A stretch of 64,000 nucleotides of DNA from Succinivibrio dextrinosolvens DSM 3072 (lineage in GTDB: Bacteria > Pseudomonadota > Gammaproteobacteria > Enterobacterales > Succinivibrionaceae). Positions 57,701 through 64,000 of this stretch are shown here, in pieces (positions within the stretch are counted from its first letter, which is position 1; every line of letters begins with the position of its first letter). The stretch is taken from assembly GCF_900167015.1 (NCBI RefSeq), contig NZ_FUXX01000003.1, positions 51,104 through 115,103 on the forward strand, written 5' to 3'. The notes below the pieces were generated by a model. The model saw only the letters and a program-made list of their open reading frames with translations, was not told the origin of the DNA and searched no databases. The translations under genes and the position numbers were made by a program.

Positions 57701-57961
57701 ACTGAAATTTCTGATACACCGAATAGCGATATCAGATACTCATCTGAAAATGCCAGAAAACTAATTGAGGCAATAAAGAGTATGGAAGCTGAGGTTATAG
57801 ATATAAACGAGTTTAAAGGTCTATGTCTAAGCCTTAAGTTTATGTCCTCTGATGCCGCTATTGAAGAAATCAATGACTGGAGCTACGAAAACTTTGACGA
57901 GCCTTTACTTGACTACGCTCCAGAGGAAAACTGCATCTATATCTCAACCGATCTCATATAG
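54734..57961 (+). CDS. Large cytoplasmic protein with a TerB-C-like C-terminus
   Basis: The 1075-residue protein has no membrane segment, P-loop or recognised catalytic motif. The last 60 residues (EVIDINEFKGLCLSLKF, then SSDAAIEEINDWSYENFDEPLLD) have the pattern of the TerB-C domain found at the end of TerB-related and stress proteins. A low-complexity linker occupies about residues 900-1010. The paired phrases KINLKLVPCSVPVDLS near residue 75 and LPKLGLMVVPIDMSLP near residue 750 hint at an internal repeat. It follows the GH84-like gene by 70 bases and may be cotranscribed. Outside the C-terminus I recognise nothing. Confidence 0.6.
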   Translation: MKKDASYYKQRIGDLSSELLETIRDLYTEASSHRFICMSLSELCSTLKLDYTHTEFDKNSQQIYIDINSYLEKINLKLVPCSVPVDLSFYDKIFVTTRPDLNNDEDCAAVKALVAAKKTPTVKDLKHINMMNVKLSNYNIMLRVFEGLFVVSSAKLDPHQRVALNNIISKMELPKEGLAYIRTCYTYSSEYRNRHCDYKNPAFCFKPLDKDNQLKVSQYLAAISASSSYKEPFNLDYPYINDLENAYRQLVASKPEKNDLQIKQLKRINAEFVKEEISTSFVERMFLDLKNNCYNYINSLSAHEKAHIDLCGIISKSSPVLKNELVRNIYRYISSHVTPHIEKLIPLESSLSLQEIDIPDHRAANFIYTTDDKQISIVFPNIYYTQDKVREPEKCENFEEFTAFIKNTVEFKDKSNKTLSSDKTNIQILLFNFFIRLILKNLYLSFDKEDSQKGLEALKDEFDNIQLIELLYIRTLYFAFFESFDNTFESISDKNLLLLGMYYYPELTRLALFSLLASDKEKSIDAYYQKNKEVFELYIYHLVTCNDQSRFKWVRDLKGTTDYFVKAIIRKIRPLINTSLLNSVFRGLNLEKFSTAVEYNSKHDEDFNNYVIFDESLRQMSTHAHKNLQTLIHHPVFANLIAPVTGENTVNNLTGLKSQENLPELLKIEEELSVADNLIKYLSTVKPQTDHTLAKLILGELGRLEAQNIKRNLNEIIFTKNSQLCDIFKIEYSFLATECIEDHLPKLGLMVVPIDMSLPKEARAKLKQHKIITTSLPADEMTDDFMDKLCAAQMAFIIFNYVVPVNTVEIRLSRYMELSPKQNVYAIKFFNTLRLLMHGTKPFEKNYYSNLYAEQKNNPNFKLCISYLKKIVLDEIRTSPLKNYLTEKFSQIFALMNVKSSVKAVKQENERAAEDQNSVSVQKGMPSSLYRSSEHSFFKANSFDTKNLDSSLIDSKLKESAQIQDVITQIRIDEGTLEKEAPEQPEEIKTEISDTPNSDIRYSSENARKLIEAIKSMEAEVIDINEFKGLCLSLKFMSSDAAIEEINDWSYENFDEPLLDYAPEENCIYISTDLI

Positions 57962-58140
57962 GCTGAATGATCACAGAAAAGCTCAAAAAAAATACATTTT
58001 AGAAAAAATGTGAATCAGTTAAAAATTCTCAAATCGACTGTGATACAATACACGCGGAATAAAATTGGCTAATATAATTGTCAATTTTATTTTTACTCTC
58101 GAAATTTAAGCTATCTTACTGATTTATTACATGTATTAGA

Positions 58141-58298
58141 GGTCAGATTTCGACGGGTTATCTTAGTTTAAGGCAAACTAAAACCGTGGGACACACGGGG
58201 TTAGCTTGTATAGAACAGGATCGAAAGATCCGTTAAACAAGAAGCTTCACTTTCTAGCAAAGTGATAGTATGTCAGTTTATCCAATTAGGATTTATAA
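58141..58298 (+). promoter_or_regulatory. Four-hairpin structured 5' leader of the exchanger gene
   Basis: Four successive hairpins lie upstream of the start codon: TTAGTTT/AAACTAA (58163-58181), CCGTG/CACGG (58184-58198), GGATC-GAAA-GATCC (58218-58231, GNRA tetraloop) and TCACTTT/AAAGTGA (58247-58265). They are followed by an AGGA and the ATG at 58299. The 5' part GATTTCGACGGG resembles the tmRNA 5' end but the rest does not. A riboswitch or attenuator-like leader is the simplest reading; no named class fits by eye. Confidence 0.5.
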
Positions 58299-60038
58299 AT
58301 GTCATCTCTTGCCCTGTTAATTATTTACGTTTCAGTCGGCGCTGTTTTAGGTATTGGCCTTGGCCAGCTTAAATATAAAGGTGTCGGTGTCGGAATTGGC
58401 GGTGTGCTGTTCTCTGGTATTTTTGTCGGACACATGGCACATGCTTATTTCGGTTTTGATCTAGTTTCAGCTGCTGGTGCAGCAACCTCTGAAGAAACCA
58501 TTCTTCACTTCCTTCAGGAATTCGGATTGATGTTATTCGTATACGCAATCGGTATTCAGGTTGGTCCAAGCTTCTTTGCAGCCTTAAGAGGAAGTGGTTT
58601 AAAGCTTATCTCTCTAGCTGTTTCAATCATTGTTTTAGGTTGCGTAATTTCTTTAACCATGTTCTACTGCGGCATCGTAACTCCAGATGCAATGGTAGGT
58701 ATGTATTCAGGTGGTATTACCAATACTCCTGCTCTGTCTGCAGCTATTGCGATGGTTAATGATCTGTCAGCACAGATTCAGGCTTCAGGACAAGATGCAA
58801 TTGCTCTAGGCTTTGACACCAAGACTGTTCCACAGGCTTATGCAGTGGCTTATCCTTTTGGTGTTTGCTCAATTCTTATCACCATGATTCTTCTAAGAGC
58901 AGTTTTCCACATCAGCATTGAGGGTGAGGGAAGCGCTTATGCAGAGAGCAAAGGTCGTGGTGTTGATACTCCAATCGTTTCAAACGTTTCTATCGAAAAC
59001 TCAGATTACTTCGGTAAGACCATCAACGACATTCCATGTGTTGCTGACGGCACTGTAATCTGCTCTCGTATCAAGAGAGACGGTGAACTGTCTGTTCCTA
59101 CAAAAGATCTGATTCTAAAGCAGGGTGATATCGTTCACTTAGTAGGTGGAGCTAAGTATGTTCAGAAGGCTTCTCAGGCAATCGGTACTGAGACCAAGGA
59201 CGTTCTGACCACTCACGGTTCAACAATTTCTGTACGTCATCTGATCATCACTAACAACCATGTAATGGGAAGAACTCTTGCAGAGCTTGATCTTGAGAAT
59301 CAGTTCGGCTTAGTTATTTCTCGTGTGTTCAGATCTGGTATTCAGTTTATGCCAACTCCTGATTTACGTCTTGCTCTTGGCGACGAAATCAACGTTGTTG
59401 GTACCATGGAGAACATCCGTAAGGCTGGTAAGGTTGTAGGTAATTCATCAACAACCATGAACCACGTTCCAATGATGCCAATCTTCATCGGTCTGTTCCT
59501 AGGTATGCTGTTAGGTTCTGTACCTATTCCAATTCCTGGTGTTCCTGCTCCTATGAAGCTGGGTGTTATCGGTGGTACTCTTGTTTGCGCAATTATGCTT
59601 GCAAGATTCGGTGATGTCTGGACTAAGAACGTAATGCACTGGAGACTTCCTGTTCCTGCATTGTCTGCTTTCAAGGAAATCGGTATTACCCTGTTCCTGA
59701 CAATCGTTGGTATCAGAGCTGGTGCAAATGGTTTCTGGGAGACTCTAACAAATGGTTTAGGTCTTCACTGGATGGCATGGGCAACCCTGATTTCAATCAT
59801 TCCTCTACTGATTGTTGGATTCATCGGTGCCAAGGTATTCAAGGTTAACTACCTTGTTCTATGCGGTGTATTAGCAGGTTCTTACACTGATCCTCCAGCA
59901 CTTGCTTACGCAAATGGTATGTACAAGGATGCAGAAGCATCATCAATTGGTTACGCAACCGTATATCCATTTGTAATGTTCCTGAGAATTTTATCTCCTC
60001 AGGTAATGCTGATTATCATTTCATCTGCATTCATCTAG
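58299..60038 (+). CDS. AspT/YidE-family transporter with RCK_C domain (aspartate:alanine exchanger type)
   Basis: The 579-residue protein has two membrane halves of the Asp-Al_Ex type (about five helices each). The first contains MLFVYAIGIQVGPSFFAALRGSG, the conserved signature, and the second GITLFLTIVGIRAGANGFWE, its repeat. Between them lies a cytoplasmic TrkA_C (RCK_C) pair (residues 225-380, for example KDLILKQGDIVHLVGG and DEINVVGTMENI). Known members exchange aspartate for alanine or, in succinate producers, aspartate and succinate. Which substrate applies here is not determined. It is headed by a structured leader and followed one base later by a membrane protein gene. Confidence 0.85.
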   Translation: MSSLALLIIYVSVGAVLGIGLGQLKYKGVGVGIGGVLFSGIFVGHMAHAYFGFDLVSAAGAATSEETILHFLQEFGLMLFVYAIGIQVGPSFFAALRGSGLKLISLAVSIIVLGCVISLTMFYCGIVTPDAMVGMYSGGITNTPALSAAIAMVNDLSAQIQASGQDAIALGFDTKTVPQAYAVAYPFGVCSILITMILLRAVFHISIEGEGSAYAESKGRGVDTPIVSNVSIENSDYFGKTINDIPCVADGTVICSRIKRDGELSVPTKDLILKQGDIVHLVGGAKYVQKASQAIGTETKDVLTTHGSTISVRHLIITNNHVMGRTLAELDLENQFGLVISRVFRSGIQFMPTPDLRLALGDEINVVGTMENIRKAGKVVGNSSTTMNHVPMMPIFIGLFLGMLLGSVPIPIPGVPAPMKLGVIGGTLVCAIMLARFGDVWTKNVMHWRLPVPALSAFKEIGITLFLTIVGIRAGANGFWETLTNGLGLHWMAWATLISIIPLLIVGFIGAKVFKVNYLVLCGVLAGSYTDPPALAYANGMYKDAEASSIGYATVYPFVMFLRILSPQVMLIIISSAFI

Positions 60039-60039
60039 T

Positions 60040-60819
60040 ATGACAGAGAATATCAAATCTATCCGCCCACATGCAGTCGCTGTGGGCGGCATTTTTTCCG
60101 CGGTACTAAAAGCAGTTAAGCAGCCTATTTTGGGAATTGCTCTACTGCCTATAGCGATACTTTTGCCTAACCTTGCATCTAATCTTTACTATCTGGAGTT
60201 TTCTAAACAGAAGTCAGAGCAAAGAAAGAGTCTAGGCGAAATCTTCAGTTTAAAGAACTTTCTGTATATACAGATTCTATACAGTGCAGTGATATATGCC
60301 CTTTACAGGCTGGTCTCATTTAAAGCGGAGCAGTATATGAATGAATACACAGCTAAGGCTTTAAATAATCAGGTACTGCAGATTGCAACCCCTGAACAGA
60401 TTGAATATGCAAGACACATGTCCTATCTTTTCGGTATAAGTGCAGCAATATTCTTTGTTCTTGTCATTGTAATGGCAACTGTATCTCATATTAATGCATT
60501 GAACTGTAATGAAATTCCAAATAATCACTGTTCAATAAAGTTAACATTATTTGCAATTCTGAAAAATTTACATGTATACATACTGATTTTTGTTCTTCTG
60601 TATGTACTGGCAATGATTATTGAAAACAGCTTTGCTCATTACAAGCTTATGTATCTTGAGTCAGTTATCCTGAAAAAGGATGATGCATTTAATCCTGTAT
60701 ATGTGTTTTTATTTGTCAGAATCTACGTTCTGTACATTCTTTACTACGTACTGAACTTACTGAGTTTAAAATCAGTTAGCTTCGATGACAGCATAAGTAT
60801 CCATAACACCAAAGACTAG
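60040..60819 (+). CDS. Hypothetical inner membrane protein, 259 residues
   Basis: Unrecognised. Four to five hydrophobic segments are visible: AVLKAVKQPILGIALLPIAI, FLYIQILYSAVIYALYRLV, MSYLFGISAAIFFVLVIV, HVYILIFVLLYVLAMII and YVFLFVRIYVLYILYYVL. There is a single base between the stop of the exchanger gene and this ATG, so the two form an operon and it could be an accessory subunit. Confidence 0.65.
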   Translation: MTENIKSIRPHAVAVGGIFSAVLKAVKQPILGIALLPIAILLPNLASNLYYLEFSKQKSEQRKSLGEIFSLKNFLYIQILYSAVIYALYRLVSFKAEQYMNEYTAKALNNQVLQIATPEQIEYARHMSYLFGISAAIFFVLVIVMATVSHINALNCNEIPNNHCSIKLTLFAILKNLHVYILIFVLLYVLAMIIENSFAHYKLMYLESVILKKDDAFNPVYVFLFVRIYVLYILYYVLNLLSLKSVSFDDSISIHNTKD

Positions 60820-61210
60820 TATTTAATGCATCGTATTTTCTACGATGCATCCATCAAGAATAAAACTCTTCTACTGCCATTTTTGAGTGCAATCAGATAA
60901 CATCAAAAAAAAGAATAAAAACGTCTCAATAATTCACAAAAGCATTCAACTATTGGAATCTGAAACACAAAAACAGAACAGACACAATTGCAGTTTGCAA
61001 ATAATAAAAAAATTTTCAAAAAGCACTATAAATGCTTTTTTAAACTATTAAAAAATCGATGATTTCGTAATATAATCTTGTTGATAATCTTTTATATTCA
61101 TTCTTTAAAAGCTAACTTTTAGAGAAATCAGAGAAAAATGTTAATTTTTTTCGGTATAAAAGGCTTTCACGTTCAATCAAAATACACATTTAGAAAAAAC
61201 ATGAGGCTGT
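60820..61210 (+). other. Gene-free region with a terminal hairpin and the nhaB promoter
   Basis: ATGCATCGTA (60827-60836) and TACGATGCAT (60842-60851) form a perfect 10-bp hairpin 7 bases past the operon stop, without a long T run. The remaining 350 bases are AT-rich and precede nhaB; I see no further gene. Confidence 0.5.
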
Positions 61211-62785
61211 ATGAACACTTCAATAAGCTATGCTAAGGCCGGCATACTTAACTTTTTAGGTAACGCTCCTGCCTGGTATAAGAACGCGATTATAGCGTTT
61301 CTGGTAATAAATCCAATCGTTGCTCATTATTCAATGTTTGTTGCAGGTTGGCTCCTAGTACTGGAATTCATTTTCACTCTTGCAATGGCCCTTGACTGCT
61401 ATCCTCTTGAAGCTGGTGGTCTTCTGGTTATTGAGGCATGCTTTATCGGCATGTGCGATGTTCATAATGTTACTCATGAAATTGAAGCAAATCTTGAAGT
61501 TATTATGCTTCTGATGTTCATGGTCGCAGGTATTCACTTCGTCCGTGACTTCCTTTTATTCTTCTTCACAAAACTTCTGGTAAAAGTAAGATCAAATATC
61601 AAGCTGGCATTCATGTTCTGTTTCATGAGTGCCTTTTTATCAGCTTTTGCTGATGCTCTAACAGTTCTTGCAATTATCATCTCAACCTGTGTTGGTCTAT
61701 ATCAGTTATATATGCTGATCATTACCAGCAACAATGCTCTTTCAATTGTAAGCACCAATGATGATATTGTTCCTGAGGAACACAAACAGAACCTGACTGA
61801 ATTCAGAGCATTCCTAAGAAGTCTTTTAATGCACGCTGCTGTTGGTACCACCCTGGGTGGTGTATGTACCCTAGTCGGTGAGCCTCAGAACCTGATTATC
61901 GGTAGCGTCTGCAAATGGAGCTTCATGGATTATGCCTTCCGTATGTGCTCAATTTCTCTACCAGTGCTAGCCTGTGGTCTTACCACTTGTGTAATGCTTG
62001 AGAAATTCAAACTGTTCGGCTATGGACATGTAATGCCACAGCAGATTTACGATATCATGGTTAAGAAGGATACAGACCAGACTAAAGAACTGACCAAGCG
62101 TGACAAGCTGAACCTCATTATTCAGGGCTTATGTGTTGTATGGCTGATCTTTGCTTTAGGCTTCCACCTTGCATCTGTAGGTCTAATCGGTTTAAGTGTT
62201 ATCGTACTTGCAACCTCACTGTGCGGTGTAACCTCTGAAGGTCCTATCGGTAAGGCATTTACAGAGTCAATGCCATTCTGTTCACTATTATGTGTATTCT
62301 TCACCGTTGTAACAGTTATTGCAGAGCAGGGATTATTCACTCCAATCATCGACCGGGTATTCTCAGCTCCAAGAGAGTTCCATATTCCAATCTTCTATCT
62401 TGCAAACGGAATTATCTCTTCAGTTTCAGATAACGTATTCGTTGCAACCATTTATATCGAGCAGGTTAGAGACGCTCTGGTTGACGGAGTTATTACCCCT
62501 GAGCACTTTGACGAATTAGCAATTGCCATCAACGCAGGAACCAACCTGCCTTCAGTTGCAACTCCAAACGGTCAGGCTGCATTCCTGTTCCTGCTGACCT
62601 CACCTATTGCTGCTTTAATCAAGCTGCCATACTTTAAGATGATGTACATGGCTTTACCATATACTATCGTACTAACTGTAGTAGGTCTGCTAACCACCTG
62701 GTTCTTAATGCCAATAGCATCAGAGTGGTTCGTTTCAAACGGATTGTTACATATGCCTACAGTAGAACTGATTCTAGGCAAGTAA
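61211..62785 (+). CDS. nhaB: Na+/H+ antiporter NhaB
   Basis: A 524-residue polytopic protein with NhaB features from the start: FLGNAPAWYKNAIIAFLVINPI, then FLLFFFTKLLVKVRSNIKLAFMFCFMSAFLSAFADALTV, in which the acidic residues of the ion site lie, and GEPQNLIIG near residue 228. The late segments SDNVFVATIYIEQV and AINAGTNLPSVATPNGQAAFLFLL are diagnostic. It exchanges cytoplasmic Na+ for protons. A strong terminator follows. Confidence 0.94.
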   Translation: MNTSISYAKAGILNFLGNAPAWYKNAIIAFLVINPIVAHYSMFVAGWLLVLEFIFTLAMALDCYPLEAGGLLVIEACFIGMCDVHNVTHEIEANLEVIMLLMFMVAGIHFVRDFLLFFFTKLLVKVRSNIKLAFMFCFMSAFLSAFADALTVLAIIISTCVGLYQLYMLIITSNNALSIVSTNDDIVPEEHKQNLTEFRAFLRSLLMHAAVGTTLGGVCTLVGEPQNLIIGSVCKWSFMDYAFRMCSISLPVLACGLTTCVMLEKFKLFGYGHVMPQQIYDIMVKKDTDQTKELTKRDKLNLIIQGLCVVWLIFALGFHLASVGLIGLSVIVLATSLCGVTSEGPIGKAFTESMPFCSLLCVFFTVVTVIAEQGLFTPIIDRVFSAPREFHIPIFYLANGIISSVSDNVFVATIYIEQVRDALVDGVITPEHFDELAIAINAGTNLPSVATPNGQAAFLFLLTSPIAALIKLPYFKMMYMALPYTIVLTVVGLLTTWFLMPIASEWFVSNGLLHMPTVELILGK

Positions 62786-62792
62786 TTTCCTT

Positions 62793-62830
62793 AAATCCCG
62801 CATATAAATAGTAAATGCGGGATTTTTTTT
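62793..62830 (+). terminator. Rho-independent terminator of nhaB
   Basis: AATCCCGCAT and ATGCGGGATT form a 10-bp stem followed by eight T, 10 bases past the stop. Confidence 0.92.
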
Positions 62831-62975
62831 GTCAAAAATTTGTAATCTGTATCAAGTTTTTGTTGAAATATACAACTCTTTAATTTGTAATAAAAAAATG
62901 ATCTTCTAATCTATAAGTAGAAGAAAGTGATATTATTTTGTGACTGGGTAATTTCCACACAATTTAGGAGTTTAT

Positions 62976-63521
62976 GTGTTCCAGATAATTAAGCTGATCT
63001 GCGCCTCTAGATTTTTTTGGTTTCTCCTTTTAGTGGCCGGAATTGCTTTTGAGGGTTGTGGGCTATATTTTCAATATAATCTTCATCTAGGTCCATGTGT
63101 AAACTGTGTATATGAAAGAGCTTACATTCTTGGTTTCGTAGTTGCTGGTTTTGTGGGTGCTATTGCCTCTAATTTCCTTGTTGTCAGATTCTTATGTTCA
63201 CTTGGATTTTTAGCATCATCCATAGGCGGACTTCTAGTTACCTTTGAACACTATCAGGCATATAACTCGACATCTATTTTCGGTTCAACCTGCAAGCTTA
63301 AGACTGAATTTCCTGATTTCCTTCCATTAGATGAAATTGCTCCATTCATGTTTAAAGCTGTAGGCATCTGCTCAGATAAGCTTGACTGGGAATTTTTAGG
63401 ACAGAGTATGCCATTCTGGATCCTGATAATATTCGGTGCATCAACTCTGGTTGCCCTGCTGCTGTTTCTTTCCATCTTCGTAAAAAAGAAATATAAAAGC
63501 CATTCAGATTTCTACAAGTAG
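62976..63521 (+). CDS. dsbB: Disulfide bond formation protein DsbB
   Basis: Four membrane helices with the first periplasmic redox pair in GPCVNCVYERA (CVNC) and the second pair as STCKLKTEF and VGICSDKLDW. This is the DsbB arrangement that reoxidises DsbA and passes electrons to quinone. Length 181 matches the family. It starts at GTG 62976 with AGGAG 5 bases upstream; an ATG two bases before is out of frame. A terminator follows. Confidence 0.93.
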   Translation: MFQIIKLICASRFFWFLLLVAGIAFEGCGLYFQYNLHLGPCVNCVYERAYILGFVVAGFVGAIASNFLVVRFLCSLGFLASSIGGLLVTFEHYQAYNSTSIFGSTCKLKTEFPDFLPLDEIAPFMFKAVGICSDKLDWEFLGQSMPFWILIIFGASTLVALLLFLSIFVKKKYKSHSDFYK

Positions 63522-63538
63522 AAAGTAGCAGCCACCAT

Positions 63539-63566
63539 AGAGCCATTTAGATGGCTCTTTTCTTTC
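63539..63566 (+). terminator. Rho-independent terminator of dsbB
   Basis: AGAGCCAT (63539-63546) and ATGGCTCT (63551-63558) with a 4-base loop, then TTTTCTTT. Confidence 0.88.
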
Positions 63567-63669
63567 AGGATCTTATTCTCATTAATAATCGGTTACGATC
63601 TTCCTTCACTTAAAACAACTTTTTGTGAATTTTATTTGGGATATATCACAGTGCATATCCAATAAATTT

Positions 63670-64000
63670 GGCTCTAAATAAAATTTCGGGGTCATGTTCT
63701 AAATACATAAAGTAGAGCGCAAATAAAAAGAGCGGAGTTTTATAAAATTGTTTTGTCCAGAAACAAAATATAAGCTCCGCTCATGATAGATAGTATACAA
63801 GAATATTTAGAAAAAAGATTTTTCTTTGGCTTCAAAATTTCTCAGCTTGAGGAAGTCGGTTCAGACCTTCATCTATATTTAGAAGCAATTTCTCCTGGAA
63901 TGTGTCAGCAGTGTAAATGCAGACAGACAAACATCCATGATTATTATCCAAGAGAGATTAGCGAACTACCTATCCTTGGAAAAAACGTAATTGTTCATCT
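63670..64000 (+). mobile_element. ISL3-family insertion sequence, left part (continues past window)
   Basis: The transposase start (below) is ISL3-like. GGCTCTAAATAAAA at 63670 is a candidate left terminal repeat, because ISL3 ends commonly begin GG-T/C-TCT; the boundary cannot be confirmed without the right end. Between the end and the ATG there is an 8-bp inverted repeat GAGCGGAG (63730-63737) / CTCCGCTC (63775-63782) directly abutting the start codon, which would sequester it in readthrough transcripts. Confidence 0.7.
63783..64000 (+). CDS. ISL3-family transposase, N-terminal part
   Basis: The visible 72 residues begin MIDSIQEYLEKRFFFGFKI and carry the zinc-finger-like cysteines of ISL3 transposases (GMCQQCKCRQ) followed by HDYYPREISELPILGKNVIVH, the conserved segment after the finger. 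The DDE catalytic domain lies beyond the window. It starts at an ATG directly behind the inverted repeat described for the element. Confidence 0.85.
   Translation, partial: MIDSIQEYLEKRFFFGFKISQLEEVGSDLHLYLEAISPGMCQQCKCRQTNIHDYYPREISELPILGKNVIVH

Noticed and set aside
58141..58298. tmRNA gene
   Set aside because: Only GATTTCGACGGG matches. There is no tRNA-like 3' half with GGTTCRA and CCA, no tag reading frame, and the segment is less than half the usual length.

Overview
The window reads as an AT-rich gammaproteobacterial chromosome. The order tig-clpP-clpX-lon-ppiD, adjacent uspE-ttcA, nhaB and dsbB are all gammaproteobacterial. Together with the low GC and an aspartate:alanine-exchanger type transporter they suggest a fermentative, host-associated lineage such as Succinivibrionaceae. 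That last assignment is an inference from gene content; no rRNA is present to confirm it.

Layout. (1) 1-13.8 kb is a defence island: a complete type I restriction-modification operon (hsdM cut by the window edge, hsdS, hsdR) followed by an AbiH-type abortive infection gene, a convergent McrBC pair, and a KAP-family P-loop NTPase killed by two frameshifts and a nonsense codon. (2) 14-33 kb is an accessory island whose recognisable genes point to RNA damage and repair: a Ro60/Rsr-like TROVE-vWA protein directly behind a structured Y-RNA-like candidate, two RlaP-type nucleotidyltransferases (PF10127), a protein ending in a cyclic-phosphate-processing receiver (cREC) domain with two paralogues lacking that domain, a SLOG-type nucleotide-binding protein, a DIP1984-family protein, a WYL regulator, a tandem-AAA ATPase, a DUF285 repeat protein and several unknowns. 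No RtcA or RtcB is in view. Seven transcription units here share one promoter architecture: TGGAAYG exactly 15 bases upstream of a -10-like TTAYACTT block, in four cases with TCAGA/TCAAGA just upstream. The core TGGAATG reappears inside a 25-bp dyad in front of the WYL regulator gene. I read this as an RNA-repair/RNA-quality-control regulon; the co-regulation is inferred from sequence only.

(3) 33-43.5 kb is mixed: a PF09820-type AAA/PD-(D/E)XK protein, ttcA and uspE, a two-gene orphan pair (DotH/IcmK-like plus lytic transglycosylase), a YigZ family protein, a DUF4143 ATPase preceded by seven 33-bp tandem repeats, a ZIP metal transporter and two small unknowns. (4) 43.5-53.4 kb is the core protein quality-control block on the minus strand: ppiD, a small acidic protein, lon, then two truncated Rpn-family tails on the plus strand inserted between lon and clpX, then clpX, clpP, tig. 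(5) 53.6-63.5 kb runs on the plus strand: a GH84-like glycosidase, a 1075-residue protein with a TerB-C-like end, an AspT/YidE-family exchanger with a four-hairpin 5' leader, a membrane protein, nhaB and dsbB. (6) The window ends in the left part of an ISL3-family insertion sequence.

Positions of motifs were read by eye. Domain names come from recognisable motifs, not from any search.
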